DNA of 64,000 nt from assembly GCA_029265355.1 (NCBI GenBank), contig JAJUJL010000006.1, positions 150,497 to 214,496 on the forward strand, in the 5' to 3' direction. This document shows, one piece after another, positions 1 through 8,421 of the stretch; within the stretch, counting starts at the first letter, position 1; every line of letters starts with the position of its first letter. This stretch comes from Chloroflexota bacterium (GTDB lineage: Bacteria > Chloroflexota > Anaerolineae > Anaerolineales > UBA4823). The translations under genes were made by a program, and so were the position numbers. The notes under the pieces are model-generated. The model did no database searches and was not told the DNA's origin. It saw only the letters and a list, made by a program, of their open reading frames with translations.

Positions 1-547
1 GAAGCTGCCTATTTGCTCGGCTTCGGCACCTATTGGCTATTTTTTTGCCTGCTTGTTCCTCGCATTCTGTTGGGCAGGGTCGAGTTTGCCACTATCCTGC
101 GCGATCACGTCCCTCTTTATTAACCGCTCTAACTGGTTGGCAGCGGTGCTCTGGCTGGTGATCACTTTTATAGCTGTTTTGATATATGCCGGGGAGTTCA
201 TTCGCGCCCCGCTATCGCTCATCCTGCTCTCCGCGCCACTGGCTACCTTGAACGGTTTTTGCGAGGAGATTCTTTGGCGGGGACTGTATGTCCGCCTGTT
301 TCCGCGCAATCCCTGGCTGGCCATTCTGTATCCATCTTTCGGTTTTGCCTTCTGACATCTTGCCCCACAAGTGGTCTTCCCTGCCGAAAATATCGGCGGC
401 TTTGTGATCTCGACATTTTTCCTTGCCCTGCCCTATGGTTACATCGCTTACCGCACCGGCTCGGCCAAATGGACAGCTATTTCACACAGCCTGAGCGGAA
501 TCCTGGCTTTAAGCGGTTATCTCGCACCAAGCTTACTGGCGCTGTGA
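1..547 (+). pseudogene. CPBP-family intramembrane metalloprotease, decayed and 5'-truncated
   Basis: The reading enters from upstream in frame 1 with a membrane-like segment. Frame 1 hits a stop at 121-123, while the homologous reading continues in frame 2 from roughly position 100, so a frameshift is implied. In frame 2 the CPBP motif 1 (EE-x3-R, in CEEILWRGL) is clear near 260-280. The motif 2 region FAF-stop-HL is broken by a TGA at 353-355, where family members usually carry Trp (F-x3-H pattern). The same frame then continues with a hydrophobic HSLSG-containing segment (motif 3 His) to a stop at 545-547. One frameshift plus one nonsense codon point to a pseudogene. Sequencing errors are the alternative. 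CPBP proteins are polytopic membrane proteases or bacteriocin-immunity-like proteins. Confidence 0.7.
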
Positions 548-592
548 AAACGCGTTGCTACAAAAATTCCCCCTGGGGAGTAAGTTTAGACC

Positions 593-1135
593 ATGAACCA
601 GAATGATGCAGGCGTTACCCAGATCTCGAAAACGATCTATCGCTATTCCCTATTGGTCGGTTTGCTGATGCTGGGGGTTTCTTTGGCTGGCCTGATCTCT
701 CCCAATAAGCTCTATCCGACGGTCGATTTGCGCCATTCGTTCCTGGCGAATGATGTGGTCAACCTGGGCATTGGGCTACCCATCTTATTATTCTCTATGC
801 GGTATGCACAGCGCGGCAGACTGGTTGGCCGGCTGCTTTGGCCTGGCGCGCTGTTGTACGTGCTTTACAACTATATTGTTTATCTGTTTGGCGCGCCGGT
901 GGGAGTGGCCAAGATTGGCTACTTCATCTTAGTTGTTTTGAGCGCGTATCTCATCTACTGCCTGATTAAAGAGATCGATGGGAAGGCTGTACGCCAGCGA
1001 TTGGAGAATGTTGCTCCGGTTAAGAGCGGGGGCCCGATCATGTTCCTGTTTGGAGCTGGGTTTCTTTCCAGGATCTTCAACAAGCTATTTCAAGCGCTTA
1101 TCGGGAGCGCTGCTTTGCAGCGGCCCGAAAAGTGA
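593..1135 (+). CDS. Hypothetical multi-pass membrane protein
   Basis: The product has 180 residues with four or five hydrophobic segments, roughly residues 16-36, 52-70, 80-100, 105-125 and a weaker one near 148-170. A GGGGAG purine tract lies about 12 bases before the ATG. I do not recognise the family and no catalytic motif is visible. It lies 45 bases after the decayed CPBP gene and before another small membrane ORF in the same orientation, so the three may once have formed one transcription unit ending at the terminator near 1482-1513. A function cannot be assigned. Confidence 0.65.
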   Translation: MNQNDAGVTQISKTIYRYSLLVGLLMLGVSLAGLISPNKLYPTVDLRHSFLANDVVNLGIGLPILLFSMRYAQRGRLVGRLLWPGALLYVLYNYIVYLFGAPVGVAKIGYFILVVLSAYLIYCLIKEIDGKAVRQRLENVAPVKSGGPIMFLFGAGFLSRIFNKLFQALIGSAALQRPEK

Positions 1136-1162
1136 TCAACGGATGATTACCGCGTAGGTTGA

Positions 1163-1429
1163 TTGTGCATCTGGCTAATCACCAACCTCCCCATTGTGGG
1201 TGAGTTGTTCGTCATTCCGAGGTACCCTGAAAAAACATGGATGGCGCTGCTCATGCGGGCTGCCGGGGGGACGAAGTCCTATCTCTGTTTTGCAGGCTTG
1301 CTGACTTATTCGGTGATCGCCAGCCAAGGCTGCTTTGCCACGCAGGGGCAGTGGCAGCCGGTGGGTATGTTTGCAGTGCTGCTAATACTTACTCTGATAA
1401 CTTCAGTAAAGATCGCACCCGCCAGGTAG
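1163..1429 (+). CDS. Small hypothetical membrane protein (uncertain ORF)
   Basis: The reading frame encodes 88 residues if a TTG start is used. An in-frame ATG at 1241 would give a shorter product. Two or three hydrophobic stretches are visible, at about residues 1-15, 40-53 and 66-82. It is in the same frame as the preceding gene, separated by two stops (1133-1135 and 1160-1162), so it may be the detached end of a longer ancestral membrane protein. There is no recognisable motif and no strong ribosome binding site. Coding status is uncertain. Confidence 0.35.
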   Translation: MCIWLITNLPIVGELFVIPRYPEKTWMALLMRAAGGTKSYLCFAGLLTYSVIASQGCFATQGQWQPVGMFAVLLILTLITSVKIAPAR

Positions 1430-1459
1430 GCGATGCTGGTATAGGTAGGGGTTACTTAC

Positions 1460-1476
1460 ACTGTCCACCTGACCAG
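1460..1476 (+). repeat. 17-bp sequence shared with 13763-13779 (inverted)
   Basis: ACTGTCCACCTGACCAG occurs here and as its exact reverse complement at 13763-13779. Both copies are intergenic, and both are followed within a few bases by TAAA and a run of C residues. Confidence 0.5.
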
Positions 1477-1481
1477 TTGTA

Positions 1482-1513
1482 AACTCCCCCCTCGACGGGG
1501 GAGTTATTGTTTC
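1482..1513 (+). terminator. Rho-independent terminator
   Basis: A perfect 9-bp stem (AACTCCCCC at 1482-1490, GGGGGAGTT at 1497-1505) with a 6-base loop is followed by ATTGTTT. It closes the 593-1429 unit. A 17-bp sequence just upstream (1460-1476) recurs inverted at 13763-13779. Confidence 0.8.
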
Positions 1514-1549
1514 AGGTCAATATAATCACGATAGAGGAGACTAACGAAA

Positions 1550-1942
1550 ATGAAGAGCATATCACAGCCTGCAGTTATTACACCCGGCATTCTTGCTCTG
1601 GCCTTGCTTGCCGTCACAGTGACCTTTATCGGCGTGACTGGGAATAAGGTTCCCCTGCTTTCCAACGTAAAACTCGATATCATCCTGCTGGTAGTTATCG
1701 GCATGGCGATCTGCGCCCAAGGTGGCATTGGGCGCATCGCAGCCTTGGGCCAGTGGTCGCACGTGCAATCGATCATCGGGTATATCTTAGGTGGTCTCAT
1801 CCTGCTAATCACGCTGGCAGTATTTGCCGGATGGAAGCTTCCCATGATCAAGACTGAGCAGCAGGCGCTGCTTGCCGTTGCGCTATTGGCTGCTCTAAAT
1901 GTGGTAAATGCCGTCGTTCACAATGTATGGAGCAAATCATGA
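1550..1942 (+). CDS. Hypothetical four-helix membrane protein
   Basis: The product has 130 residues and four predicted transmembrane helices (about residues 10-28, 42-60, 75-95 and 105-123) with short loops. A good ribosome binding site (GAGGAG) lies about 11 bases before the ATG. The stop overlaps the start of the next gene (ATGA at 1939-1942), indicating co-translation with the SRPBCC-like protein. No catalytic or binding motif is visible and the family is not recognised. Confidence 0.7.
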   Translation: MKSISQPAVITPGILALALLAVTVTFIGVTGNKVPLLSNVKLDIILLVVIGMAICAQGGIGRIAALGQWSHVQSIIGYILGGLILLITLAVFAGWKLPMIKTEQQALLAVALLAALNVVNAVVHNVWSKS

Positions 1943-2577
1943 GCACACGCATCAAGATTTTGGGCGCGCTGGCCAGCCTGGTCGCACTGGTTATTGTGGC
2001 GATAATTTTATTGACCCCATGGATGGATCGCTGGGGAGCAACGGAAGAGGAGATCGCTGCTGCTTTCCCGGGCGACGAGCTGGTGCCGGAACCAGCCAGC
2101 TTTGTCAATCGCGCCATCACGATCCAGGCGGCTCCCGAATACATTTACCCCTGGATTGTGCAGTTAGACGCCCGCAAAGGCGGCTGGTATAGCTACACCT
2201 GGCTGGAGGCGATGGCGGGCTGCAAGATGGTCAACGCCGATCGCATTCACGAAGAATGGCAGAATCTGAAAGTGGGCGACCAGGTGTATATGTGCCCTGG
2301 TGAGTCCGGCCCACCCCCCTACATCGTGGCGCAGATCCATCCCAACCAGGCGATTGTGCTGGGACACAAAGACAACGGTGAGTGGGTCGACCTGTACCAA
2401 TTCGTCATCGTGCCGCAGACCAACGGTTCCTCGCGCCTGATCTTGCGCACGCGCACCATGATGGTTGGGGGAATATGGAACATCGTTCACCCGATTGCCT
2501 ATTTCATGGAGCGCGGTATGCTCTACGGGCTGAAGCAGCGCGCTGAGCGCTTGATGCAAAGCGGTCGCCAGCCATAG
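1939..2577 (+). CDS. Membrane-anchored SRPBCC/START-like protein
   Basis: The 212-residue product starts with one hydrophobic helix (about residues 8-27), followed by a soluble domain. The pattern of that domain (TIQAAPEYIYPWIVQL near residue 63, then alternating strands and a C-terminal helix) matches the helix-grip fold of polyketide-cyclase/START-like SRPBCC proteins, which bind hydrophobic ligands. The start at 1939 is chosen because it overlaps the upstream stop as ATGA; a start four codons upstream is possible. The assignment rests on overall pattern, and the ligand is unknown. Confidence 0.7.
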   Translation: MSTRIKILGALASLVALVIVAIILLTPWMDRWGATEEEIAAAFPGDELVPEPASFVNRAITIQAAPEYIYPWIVQLDARKGGWYSYTWLEAMAGCKMVNADRIHEEWQNLKVGDQVYMCPGESGPPPYIVAQIHPNQAIVLGHKDNGEWVDLYQFVIVPQTNGSSRLILRTRTMMVGGIWNIVHPIAYFMERGMLYGLKQRAERLMQSGRQP

Positions 2578-2651
2578 AGAAAGATGCTCGGTAAACCGAA
2601 CAAGCCTAGTGCTCGATACCGTAACGAGATAGTCACGGAGGCAAGGTAAGC

Positions 2652-3578
2652 ATGAAATTGCGTATGCGGAAATATCAACGCGAAGACGACTGCTGGAGAA
2701 TCCGCCAATTCTTGCGAGATATCGCCGTGTTGTATCAGCTCCGGGAGGTGTGTTGGCCAGTGAACCGTTGGGATTATTGGCGCTGGCACGTGAATGAAAA
2801 TATCTGGCGGTTCAATTTGCAGGCTGCGGTCTTTATGTGGGAGAGCGCCCAAGATCGTTTGGCTGCGGTGCTTCATCCGGATGGCGCAGGAGAAGCCTTT
2901 ATGCAGGTGCACCCGGAATTTGACTGCCTCGAGCTGGAAATCGAGATGATCTCGCTGGCGGAATCTCACTTAGCAGTTCAGCAGCCCGATGGACGCCAGC
3001 GGTTGGTGATCTGGGTGCATGAGTCAGACACCATGCGGCAGGACTTACTGCGACGGCGCGGTTATGTGAAGGGCGCCCAACCAGAATACCAACGCCGCCG
3101 CGCTCTGGACGCGCCCATACCTGAGTTTATGCTGGCAGACGGATACCAAATACGTGCATTGGGCGACGCGAATGAGCTGCCTGCTCGCTCCTGGCTATCA
3201 TGGAAGGCATTCCACCCTCAGGAACCGGATGGGAAATACGCGGGCTGGGAGTGGTACCGCAATGTGCAGCGCGCTCCGCTCTACAGGCGAGACCTAGACC
3301 TGGTGGCTACTGCGCTGGATGGAGAACTGGTGGCTTTTTGTACGCTGTGGTTCGATGACGTCACCCGCACGGCTGCCTTCGAGCCTGTAGGCACGCATCC
3401 AAATCACCAACGCAAGGGTTTGGGCAAAGCGATCATGGCAGAGGGCTTGCGCCGGGTGGGCGAAATGGGCGCCACGCTTTGCACTGTCGGATCGTATTCA
3501 GATGCAGCAGGCGGTCTATACGCTGCGCTGGGCTTCACAGCGTATGAATTGAGCGAGCCGTGGGTGAAGAGGTGGTAA
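2652..3578 (+). CDS. GNAT-family N-acetyltransferase, two-domain
   Basis: The product has 308 residues. The C-terminal half carries the acetyl-CoA binding motif A (HPNHQRKGLGKAI, around residues 250-263, the R/Q-x-x-G-x-G/A signature), followed by the usual helix and a YxxLGF-like strand (YAALGFTAYE). The N-terminal half looks like a second, degenerate GNAT fold without a clear motif A, an arrangement common in longer acetyltransferases. GGAG lies 11 bases before the ATG. The substrate cannot be predicted; the neighbours are unrelated signalling genes. Confidence 0.85.
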   Translation: MKLRMRKYQREDDCWRIRQFLRDIAVLYQLREVCWPVNRWDYWRWHVNENIWRFNLQAAVFMWESAQDRLAAVLHPDGAGEAFMQVHPEFDCLELEIEMISLAESHLAVQQPDGRQRLVIWVHESDTMRQDLLRRRGYVKGAQPEYQRRRALDAPIPEFMLADGYQIRALGDANELPARSWLSWKAFHPQEPDGKYAGWEWYRNVQRAPLYRRDLDLVATALDGELVAFCTLWFDDVTRTAAFEPVGTHPNHQRKGLGKAIMAEGLRRVGEMGATLCTVGSYSDAAGGLYAALGFTAYELSEPWVKRW

Positions 3579-3592
3579 ACCTGCATTAAGCG

Positions 3593-3598
3593 TATAAT
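3593..3598 (+). promoter_or_regulatory. -10 element, possible leaderless promoter for the histidine kinase
   Basis: A consensus TATAAT ends 6 bases before the ATG at 3605, so the expected transcription start falls on or next to the start codon. No Shine-Dalgarno sequence fits in the gap. No good -35 box is seen. Confidence 0.45.
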
Positions 3599-3604
3599 AA
3601 TTTT

Positions 3605-5527
3605 ATGTCGAAGATGCACCAACCTCACCCACGCCAGGCTGCCAAGGATATCGAAAACGAGCGAATCGAAGTAGAACTGCGCGCTGCAGAAGCTCGTTTC
3701 AAGGCGGCTTTCGAGAGCTCAGCGATCGGTATGGGGTTAATGACGCTCGATGGGCGCATCCTGGCTGCCAACGCAGCAGTGTGCAAAATGTCTGGCTACA
3801 CCGAGGAAGAACTCAAGCAGCGCTATGACTACCAAAACGTGTACCCTGCCGATGCCCAGGTGGGTATGGATCGCTTCGCCGAGATGCTGGAAGGCAAATG
3901 CGCATCCTACACCGTCGAAAAGCGCTACCTGCGCAAGAGCGGGCAGGCGTTTTGGGCGCGCCTCACCCTCTCATTGGTGCGCGACAGCCAGGGAGAGCCC
4001 TCCTACCTGGTCTCTATGGTGGAAGATATCGAGGAACAAAAGCGCACGCTATCAGAGTTGCGCGAGTCCGAAGCCCGCTTTCGAGCAATGTACGAAAATG
4101 CTGCTATAGGCATCAGCTTGATCGCTCCGGATGGCAGTGTAGTGGCAGTCAATCCGGTGCTGGTGGAGCTCTCTGGCTACAGCGAAGCCGAGCTGAAGCG
4201 GCTGGGTGGGCAAGCCATTACGCTGCCTGAAGATCGGCAGGTCGGCAGGCGGGAATTTTGGGAAGTTCTCGGTGGGAAGCGTAACTCCTACCAGGTGGAG
4301 AAACGCTACGTGCACAAAGACGGGCGCATCCATTGGATGAAACAGACAGTATCGCCAGTGAGAGACGCTGGCGGACAGGTGCTGTACCTGGTGGTGATCG
4401 CCGAGGATATTGATGACCGCAAGCGGGCGGAAGAAGAGCTGCGCCAATCTGAAGCCCGGTTCAAAGCGCTCTTCGAGCATTCGGCGGTGGGTATGGGCTT
4501 GATGGCGCTCGATCGCACGATTCTTGCTGCCAATCCAGCGATGTGCGAAATGTTGGGGATGTCTGAAGCGGAGTTAGTCGGGCGGACGCCCGCCATGGCG
4601 ACACACCCGGAGGACTACACCGTTTCCACGCAATTGTTCAATCAGATGCTTGCGGGGGAAATCGATCATTACATTTCCGAACGGCGGTACGTGCATAAGA
4701 GCGGACAGGTCTTCTGGGCGCAGGTTTCGATGAGCATGGTGTATGACTCGGAAGGCAGACCTCTATACCTGGTAGGGCTGATCAATAACATCGATGCCAT
4801 GAAACAGGCGCAGGTCAGGTTGGCTGCCCAGGAAGCAGAATACCGTCGCCTGCTGGAAAAGCGCATCGCAGAGCGCACCGAAGAGCTGAATCGTGCCAAT
4901 GAGCTGTTGCGGGAGAAAGCAGCCCAGGATGCGGTGATTGCTGAACGCACTCGCCTGGCACGCGACCTGCATGACGCGGTGACACAAACACTGTTCTCAA
5001 CGACCCTGATTGCTGAAGTGCTGCCGGATATCTGGGAATCTAACCCCGAGGAAGGCAAACGCCGTTTGGAAGAACTGCGCCAGTTGACACGCGGTGCGCT
5101 GGCTGAAATGCGCACGCTGCTGGTTGAACTGCGCCCCAATGCGCTGGTGGAAGTGCCTCTGCCCACGTTGCTGCGCCAGCTCACCGAAGCCTTGAATGGG
5201 CGCTCACGGATTAACATTCAGTTTAATGTGACAGGAGATTGTAATTTGCCGGGGGATGTACAGGTGGGGCTGTACCGCATCGCCCAAGAAGCGCTGAACA
5301 ACGTGGTCAAGCATGCCCGCGCCAGCCATGCGGTGGTCACGCTGTGGATGTGTGACAGCGTGCGCTTAACCATAGCTGATGACGGGACTGGCTTCGACCC
5401 AGGTACGGTCACCGCTGACCATTTGGGTTTGAAAATCATGCGCGAGCGCGCTGAGGCCATCGACGCAAAATTAAGTCTGTACAGCGAACCGGGCGAGGGC
5501 ACGCAGATCTCGGTGGTCTGGAGTTAA
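3605..5527 (+). CDS. Triple-PAS sensor histidine kinase (HisKA_3 / NarX-like output)
   Basis: The 640-residue product appears cytoplasmic: no transmembrane segment is visible. Three PAS-PAC modules start near residues 31, 158 and 284, each with a GY/GM-x-EEL-type motif and a strongly repeated KRY-x-KSG-x-FW pattern, implying recent domain duplication. A short coiled coil (about 400-445) leads to the dimerisation/phosphoacceptor motif ARDLHDAVTQ with His456. This is followed by a HATPase_c domain with N-box EALNNVVKHA, G1 box DDGTGFDP and a GLKIMRERAE segment, typical of the HisKA_3 family that pairs with NarL-type regulators. The likely partner is encoded 76 bases downstream. The PAS ligands are not predictable. 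Confidence 0.93.
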   Translation: MSKMHQPHPRQAAKDIENERIEVELRAAEARFKAAFESSAIGMGLMTLDGRILAANAAVCKMSGYTEEELKQRYDYQNVYPADAQVGMDRFAEMLEGKCASYTVEKRYLRKSGQAFWARLTLSLVRDSQGEPSYLVSMVEDIEEQKRTLSELRESEARFRAMYENAAIGISLIAPDGSVVAVNPVLVELSGYSEAELKRLGGQAITLPEDRQVGRREFWEVLGGKRNSYQVEKRYVHKDGRIHWMKQTVSPVRDAGGQVLYLVVIAEDIDDRKRAEEELRQSEARFKALFEHSAVGMGLMALDRTILAANPAMCEMLGMSEAELVGRTPAMATHPEDYTVSTQLFNQMLAGEIDHYISERRYVHKSGQVFWAQVSMSMVYDSEGRPLYLVGLINNIDAMKQAQVRLAAQEAEYRRLLEKRIAERTEELNRANELLREKAAQDAVIAERTRLARDLHDAVTQTLFSTTLIAEVLPDIWESNPEEGKRRLEELRQLTRGALAEMRTLLVELRPNALVEVPLPTLLRQLTEALNGRSRINIQFNVTGDCNLPGDVQVGLYRIAQEALNNVVKHARASHAVVTLWMCDSVRLTIADDGTGFDPGTVTADHLGLKIMRERAEAIDAKLSLYSEPGEGTQISVVWS

Positions 5528-5603
5528 TCCGCAGATTTCGCAGATTTTATGCAGATAATGATGTGTTACGCAACATAAATTATCTGTGGATGAGGAGAGT
5601 GCG

Positions 5604-6233
5604 ATGGGCGAGAAAATCCGCGTCATGATTGTGGATGATCATGCGGTGGTGCGCTCGGGATTGAGCGCTTTTTTGAGCGTAAATCGCGACCTGGAGCTGG
5701 TGGGCGAAGCCGAAAATGGCGAGCAGGCTGTGGTGCGCGCTGGACTGCTCCGACCAGACGTGATCCTGATGGATTTGATGATGCCGGTGATGGACGGCGT
5801 GGCTGCCATCCGAACCATTAAGGCGCAGCACCCGCACATACAGATCATCGCCCTGACCAGTTTCCCGGAAGATGAGCTGGTGCAGAGCGCGCTCAAGGGC
5901 GGAGCGGTGGGCTATCTGATGAAAAACGTCACCGCGCGGGAGCTGGCAGCAGCAATCCGCGCCGCCAAAGATGGGAGGATAACGCTTTCGCCAGAGGCAG
6001 CGCAATCGCTGGTGCGCGCCAACCAGCAGGCGCAGGAGACCGGAACGCTCACCGAGCGCGAGCGAGAAGTGCTCAAGTTGATGGTAGAGGGGCTCAACAA
6101 TGCTGAGATCGCTGAGCGACTGGTGGTCAGCCTGTCAACAGTCAAGTACCATATCAGCAACATCCTGATGAAGCTGGGGGTGGATAACCGAGTGGCGGCG
6201 GTCAGCATGGCAATACAGAAAAGGCTGGTATAA
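5604..6233 (+). CDS. NarL/FixJ-family response regulator
   Basis: The 209-residue product has an N-terminal receiver with acidic pair D11/D12, phosphoacceptor D57 (in ILMDLMMP), the Thr of ALTSF and K107. A C-terminal LuxR-type helix-turn-helix follows (LTEREREVLKLMVEG ... STVKYHISNI). The start at 5604 is preferred over an in-frame GTG at 5586 because a GAGGAG box at 5592-5597 sits 6 bases before it. It lies directly after the PAS histidine kinase, so it should be the cognate DNA-binding output. Its target promoters are unknown. Confidence 0.93.
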   Translation: MGEKIRVMIVDDHAVVRSGLSAFLSVNRDLELVGEAENGEQAVVRAGLLRPDVILMDLMMPVMDGVAAIRTIKAQHPHIQIIALTSFPEDELVQSALKGGAVGYLMKNVTARELAAAIRAAKDGRITLSPEAAQSLVRANQQAQETGTLTEREREVLKLMVEGLNNAEIAERLVVSLSTVKYHISNILMKLGVDNRVAAVSMAIQKRLV

Positions 6234-6384
6234 ACCATTGAAGCGTGGATGTGGTAAAGGGCGGCGGGGACAATCGCGCGTGCGACTCACAATACTGGTC
6301 GATTGGGCAGGTTCGAACTCAACCTCCAGACGAGATGTGCCAACAAGCACCAGGATAGACTTATAGATCGGGAGGCATTACTCG

Positions 6385-6732
6385 ATGAGACGTATCTTGA
6401 TTGCGGATGGCAATCCCGTCTTGCGCTCTGCCCTGGCGCTATTATTGGAGACGCGCTTGAAATCGCAGATTGTTGCTCTGGTGGACAGTTCGGAAAGCCT
6501 GTTGATCGAAGCGGCTGACGCCTGCCCAGATATTGTCATCCTGGATTGTGGATTGCTTGGCGAAACCTGTGCGGCGTGCATCGCACACCTCCGCCGCATG
6601 CTACCTCAGGCGCGCATCATTGCTACCAGTGCGTGTCTGGAGGCCGGCAACCGGGCAGAAGGCGCAGATGCTCTCGTGTGCAAGTTCGACCCGCCCGAAA
6701 CGATTCTAAAAGTGATCCAAACAGTTTCCTAG
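6385..6732 (+). CDS. Stand-alone receiver-domain protein
   Basis: The 115-residue product is a single CheY-like receiver without an output domain. Visible residues are D8 (the second acidic position is Gly9 rather than Asp), phosphoacceptor D54 in VILDCGL, T81 in IIATSA and K100 in LVCKFDPP. GGGAGG lies 9 bases before the ATG. Its position, 151 bases after the response regulator, suggests that it competes for or relays phosphate from the same histidine kinase, but it could equally be a phosphate sink. It ends in a 4-base overlap with the convergent gene on the other strand. Confidence 0.8.
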   Translation: MRRILIADGNPVLRSALALLLETRLKSQIVALVDSSESLLIEAADACPDIVILDCGLLGETCAACIAHLRRMLPQARIIATSACLEAGNRAEGADALVCKFDPPETILKVIQTVS

Positions 6733-7553
6733 TAGAGCACCAGCGTATTTTTGAGCGCATTTTCGGCCAGTTGCATGTCTCCGGATAGTTTTGCCTTGCT
6801 TAATACATCTGCGTACGTGTAACGTCCGGAGGCATAGATATTGAAGTCCAGCACGTCCATTGCGATCGTGGCGCTGGCCTGGCCCAGACCGACCTGGAAG
6901 TCCCCTCCGGCGATGCCGGAAAGCGCGAAGAGAACTGCGCCAGCGCCGATTTTTGGGGGCAGGGTTTGCGCCAGGTCGCGCATCACCAGTGCAGCGATGC
7001 GCCCGTCATGTTCGGCAGTTTGCTCAAAATGCCGTCCGGTGGCGCGGCAAATATCCAGGCGGTGCATCCAGGTGTCGCGGCTGTGAATCACCATCATCAG
7101 ATGGCGCAATGACAGGCTGCCGATATCGGGGCGTGGAATGGTGACCAGCTTGGCCAGGCGGAACTGATACGCCCATTTGCGGATGGCGATCGGTCCAACC
7201 TGGCGGAGCTCGTCGATCAGCTCGGCGGGGGTTTTGCCCGCTCGCTCGGTCAACTGGCGGCGGTTGACGGCGTCTTCGGCGAGTTCTCCCTTGCGAGGCC
7301 AGGCGCTGTACTGGTGAATCATTTCTCTGTAGCTGGTTCCGCTGGCATACCCGCCGGCCTGGTGCGCCAGCATATCGCGCACATTCCACAGCGTGCAAGC
7401 GGTGGGCTTTTCCCAATCGCCGGGTTCCAGGCTGTCCACCAATGCCAGGAAGCGCTGCAGCTCGGTTTCCATCAATATGTAAGCCTCATGGGCAGTGACG
7501 TAGGGTATGCTCGCTGCATGCAAAACAATGGGGGAGAGTGCGGCAGTGATCAT
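6729..7553 (-). CDS. Maleylpyruvate isomerase / DinB-like mycothiol-dependent family protein
   Basis: The 274-residue product begins the conserved part with the helical-bundle pattern of MDMPI/DinB-like proteins (WEKPTACTLWNVRDMLAHQAGG near residue 47-68, where the His is a usual metal ligand), followed by a second conserved His region (HSRDTWMHRLDI). Such proteins catalyse thiol-dependent isomerisations or transferase reactions, or are of unknown role. A strong AGGAG lies 6 bases before the ATG at 7553, supporting the long form over Met28. It is 35 bases downstream of a tetR-type gene in the same orientation, so it is the probable target of that regulator. Whether the organism makes mycothiol cannot be told from this window. 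Confidence 0.75.
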   Translation of the reverse strand: MITAALSPIVLHAASIPYVTAHEAYILMETELQRFLALVDSLEPGDWEKPTACTLWNVRDMLAHQAGGYASGTSYREMIHQYSAWPRKGELAEDAVNRRQLTERAGKTPAELIDELRQVGPIAIRKWAYQFRLAKLVTIPRPDIGSLSLRHLMMVIHSRDTWMHRLDICRATGRHFEQTAEHDGRIAALVMRDLAQTLPPKIGAGAVLFALSGIAGGDFQVGLGQASATIAMDVLDFNIYASGRYTYADVLSKAKLSGDMQLAENALKNTLVLY

Positions 7554-7588
7554 GTTCGGCTCCTCACAGATAAGATGATGATCAAGGA

Positions 7589-8215
7589 TCAGGATTTTGC
7601 CCAGGCTTTTTCGAGCACCTGGATGACGGCTGGGATCAGGCTGCCGAAGCGCCCCTCTCCCAGGGGCAGCTGCGGCTGGTTGGCGATGTGCAGCGCTGTA
7701 ATGCCGTGCATCATGCTGATCAGCAGGTCGACGATCTGCTGCGCAGATAGATCACTGGAGATTAATGGCAGCAGGCGCTCGGCGCGCTGGTAGGAGGCTT
7801 GCAGTAAGTCCAGGCTGATCTGCAGGCTTTCTGGCGATGGCTCGAAGCCCGGCACCGGGCGCTCGAAGCACAATTGGTAGAGCTCCGGGTTGCGCTGGGC
7901 AAAGGTGAAATAGGCTTCGAATGCCAGGCGCAGCTCATCCTGCCAGCTTTGAGCGCCCTGGATCATATTTTGCATGTGCTGCGCGTACAGTGTAAAGCCC
8001 AGGCGGAAGAGGGCGTCGTAGAGGTCCATCTTGCTGGCAAAGTAATTGTAGAGGGAAGGGGCGCGCAGGTCGAGGTGCCGCGCCAGCGCTTGCATGGAGA
8101 GGGCAGCGACACCCTCCTCGCGCATGATCTGGCGGGCGGCATCCAGGATCGATGTGATCATGCGCTGGCGCTTGTGAAGCTGGTGTGGGGAAAGGTGAGG
8201 GGCGCTAATGGTCAT
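7589..8215 (-). CDS. TetR/AcrR-family transcriptional regulator
   Basis: The 208-residue product has an N-terminal TetR helix-turn-helix (ILDAARQIMREEGVAALSM ... LDLRAPSLYNYFASKMDLYDAL, about residues 22-68) and a C-terminal ligand-binding helical domain of the WHG/TetR_C_13 kind. A much longer frame exists upstream, but the start at 8215 fits the domain boundary and leaves the palindromic repeats at 8226-8256 in the promoter. It probably autoregulates and controls the coupled downstream isomerase-like gene. The inducer is unknown. Confidence 0.9.
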   Translation of the reverse strand: MTISAPHLSPHQLHKRQRMITSILDAARQIMREEGVAALSMQALARHLDLRAPSLYNYFASKMDLYDALFRLGFTLYAQHMQNMIQGAQSWQDELRLAFEAYFTFAQRNPELYQLCFERPVPGFEPSPESLQISLDLLQASYQRAERLLPLISSDLSAQQIVDLLISMMHGITALHIANQPQLPLGEGRFGSLIPAVIQVLEKAWAKS

Positions 8216-8225
8216 GGTCAGTATT

Positions 8226-8256
8226 CTAATGATATTAGATTTTCTAATTGTATTAG
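8226..8256. promoter_or_regulatory. Tandem palindromic operator, probably of the adjacent TetR protein
   Basis: Two 13-bp palindromes of the form CTAAT-N3-ATTAG (8226-8238 and 8244-8256) are spaced 18 bp centre to centre, 11 bp upstream of the tetR-type start codon. Geometry and location are those of an autoregulatory operator binding two dimers on nearly the same helix face. Confidence 0.75.
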
Positions 8257-8421
8257 TTTTATCTGGATTGTCAAGGAAGAAATCGATTTGGTCATAAATA
8301 CCTGGCTGCTCTGATCCTGATAGAGGCACGGATAAGCTGCTCGCACGATGTGGGCCACGCAAAACGACCTGATAGGAGATTGCCACGACCAGCACAATAC
8401 GCTGGTCTACTCATGACATAT

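Noticed and set aside
353..355. UGA in the CPBP gene as a selenocysteine
   Set aside because: The family residue is typically Trp, the gene also has a frameshift, and no SECIS-like hairpin is evident just downstream.
1130..1165. Possible UGA read-through joining 593-1135 to 1163-1429
   Set aside because: Two stops (1133-1135 and 1160-1162) lie in frame, and neither coincides with a conserved Cys.
6300..6330. GGTTCGAACTC, tRNA T-loop-like sequence
   Set aside because: No acceptor stem, anticodon or D arm is found around it on either strand.
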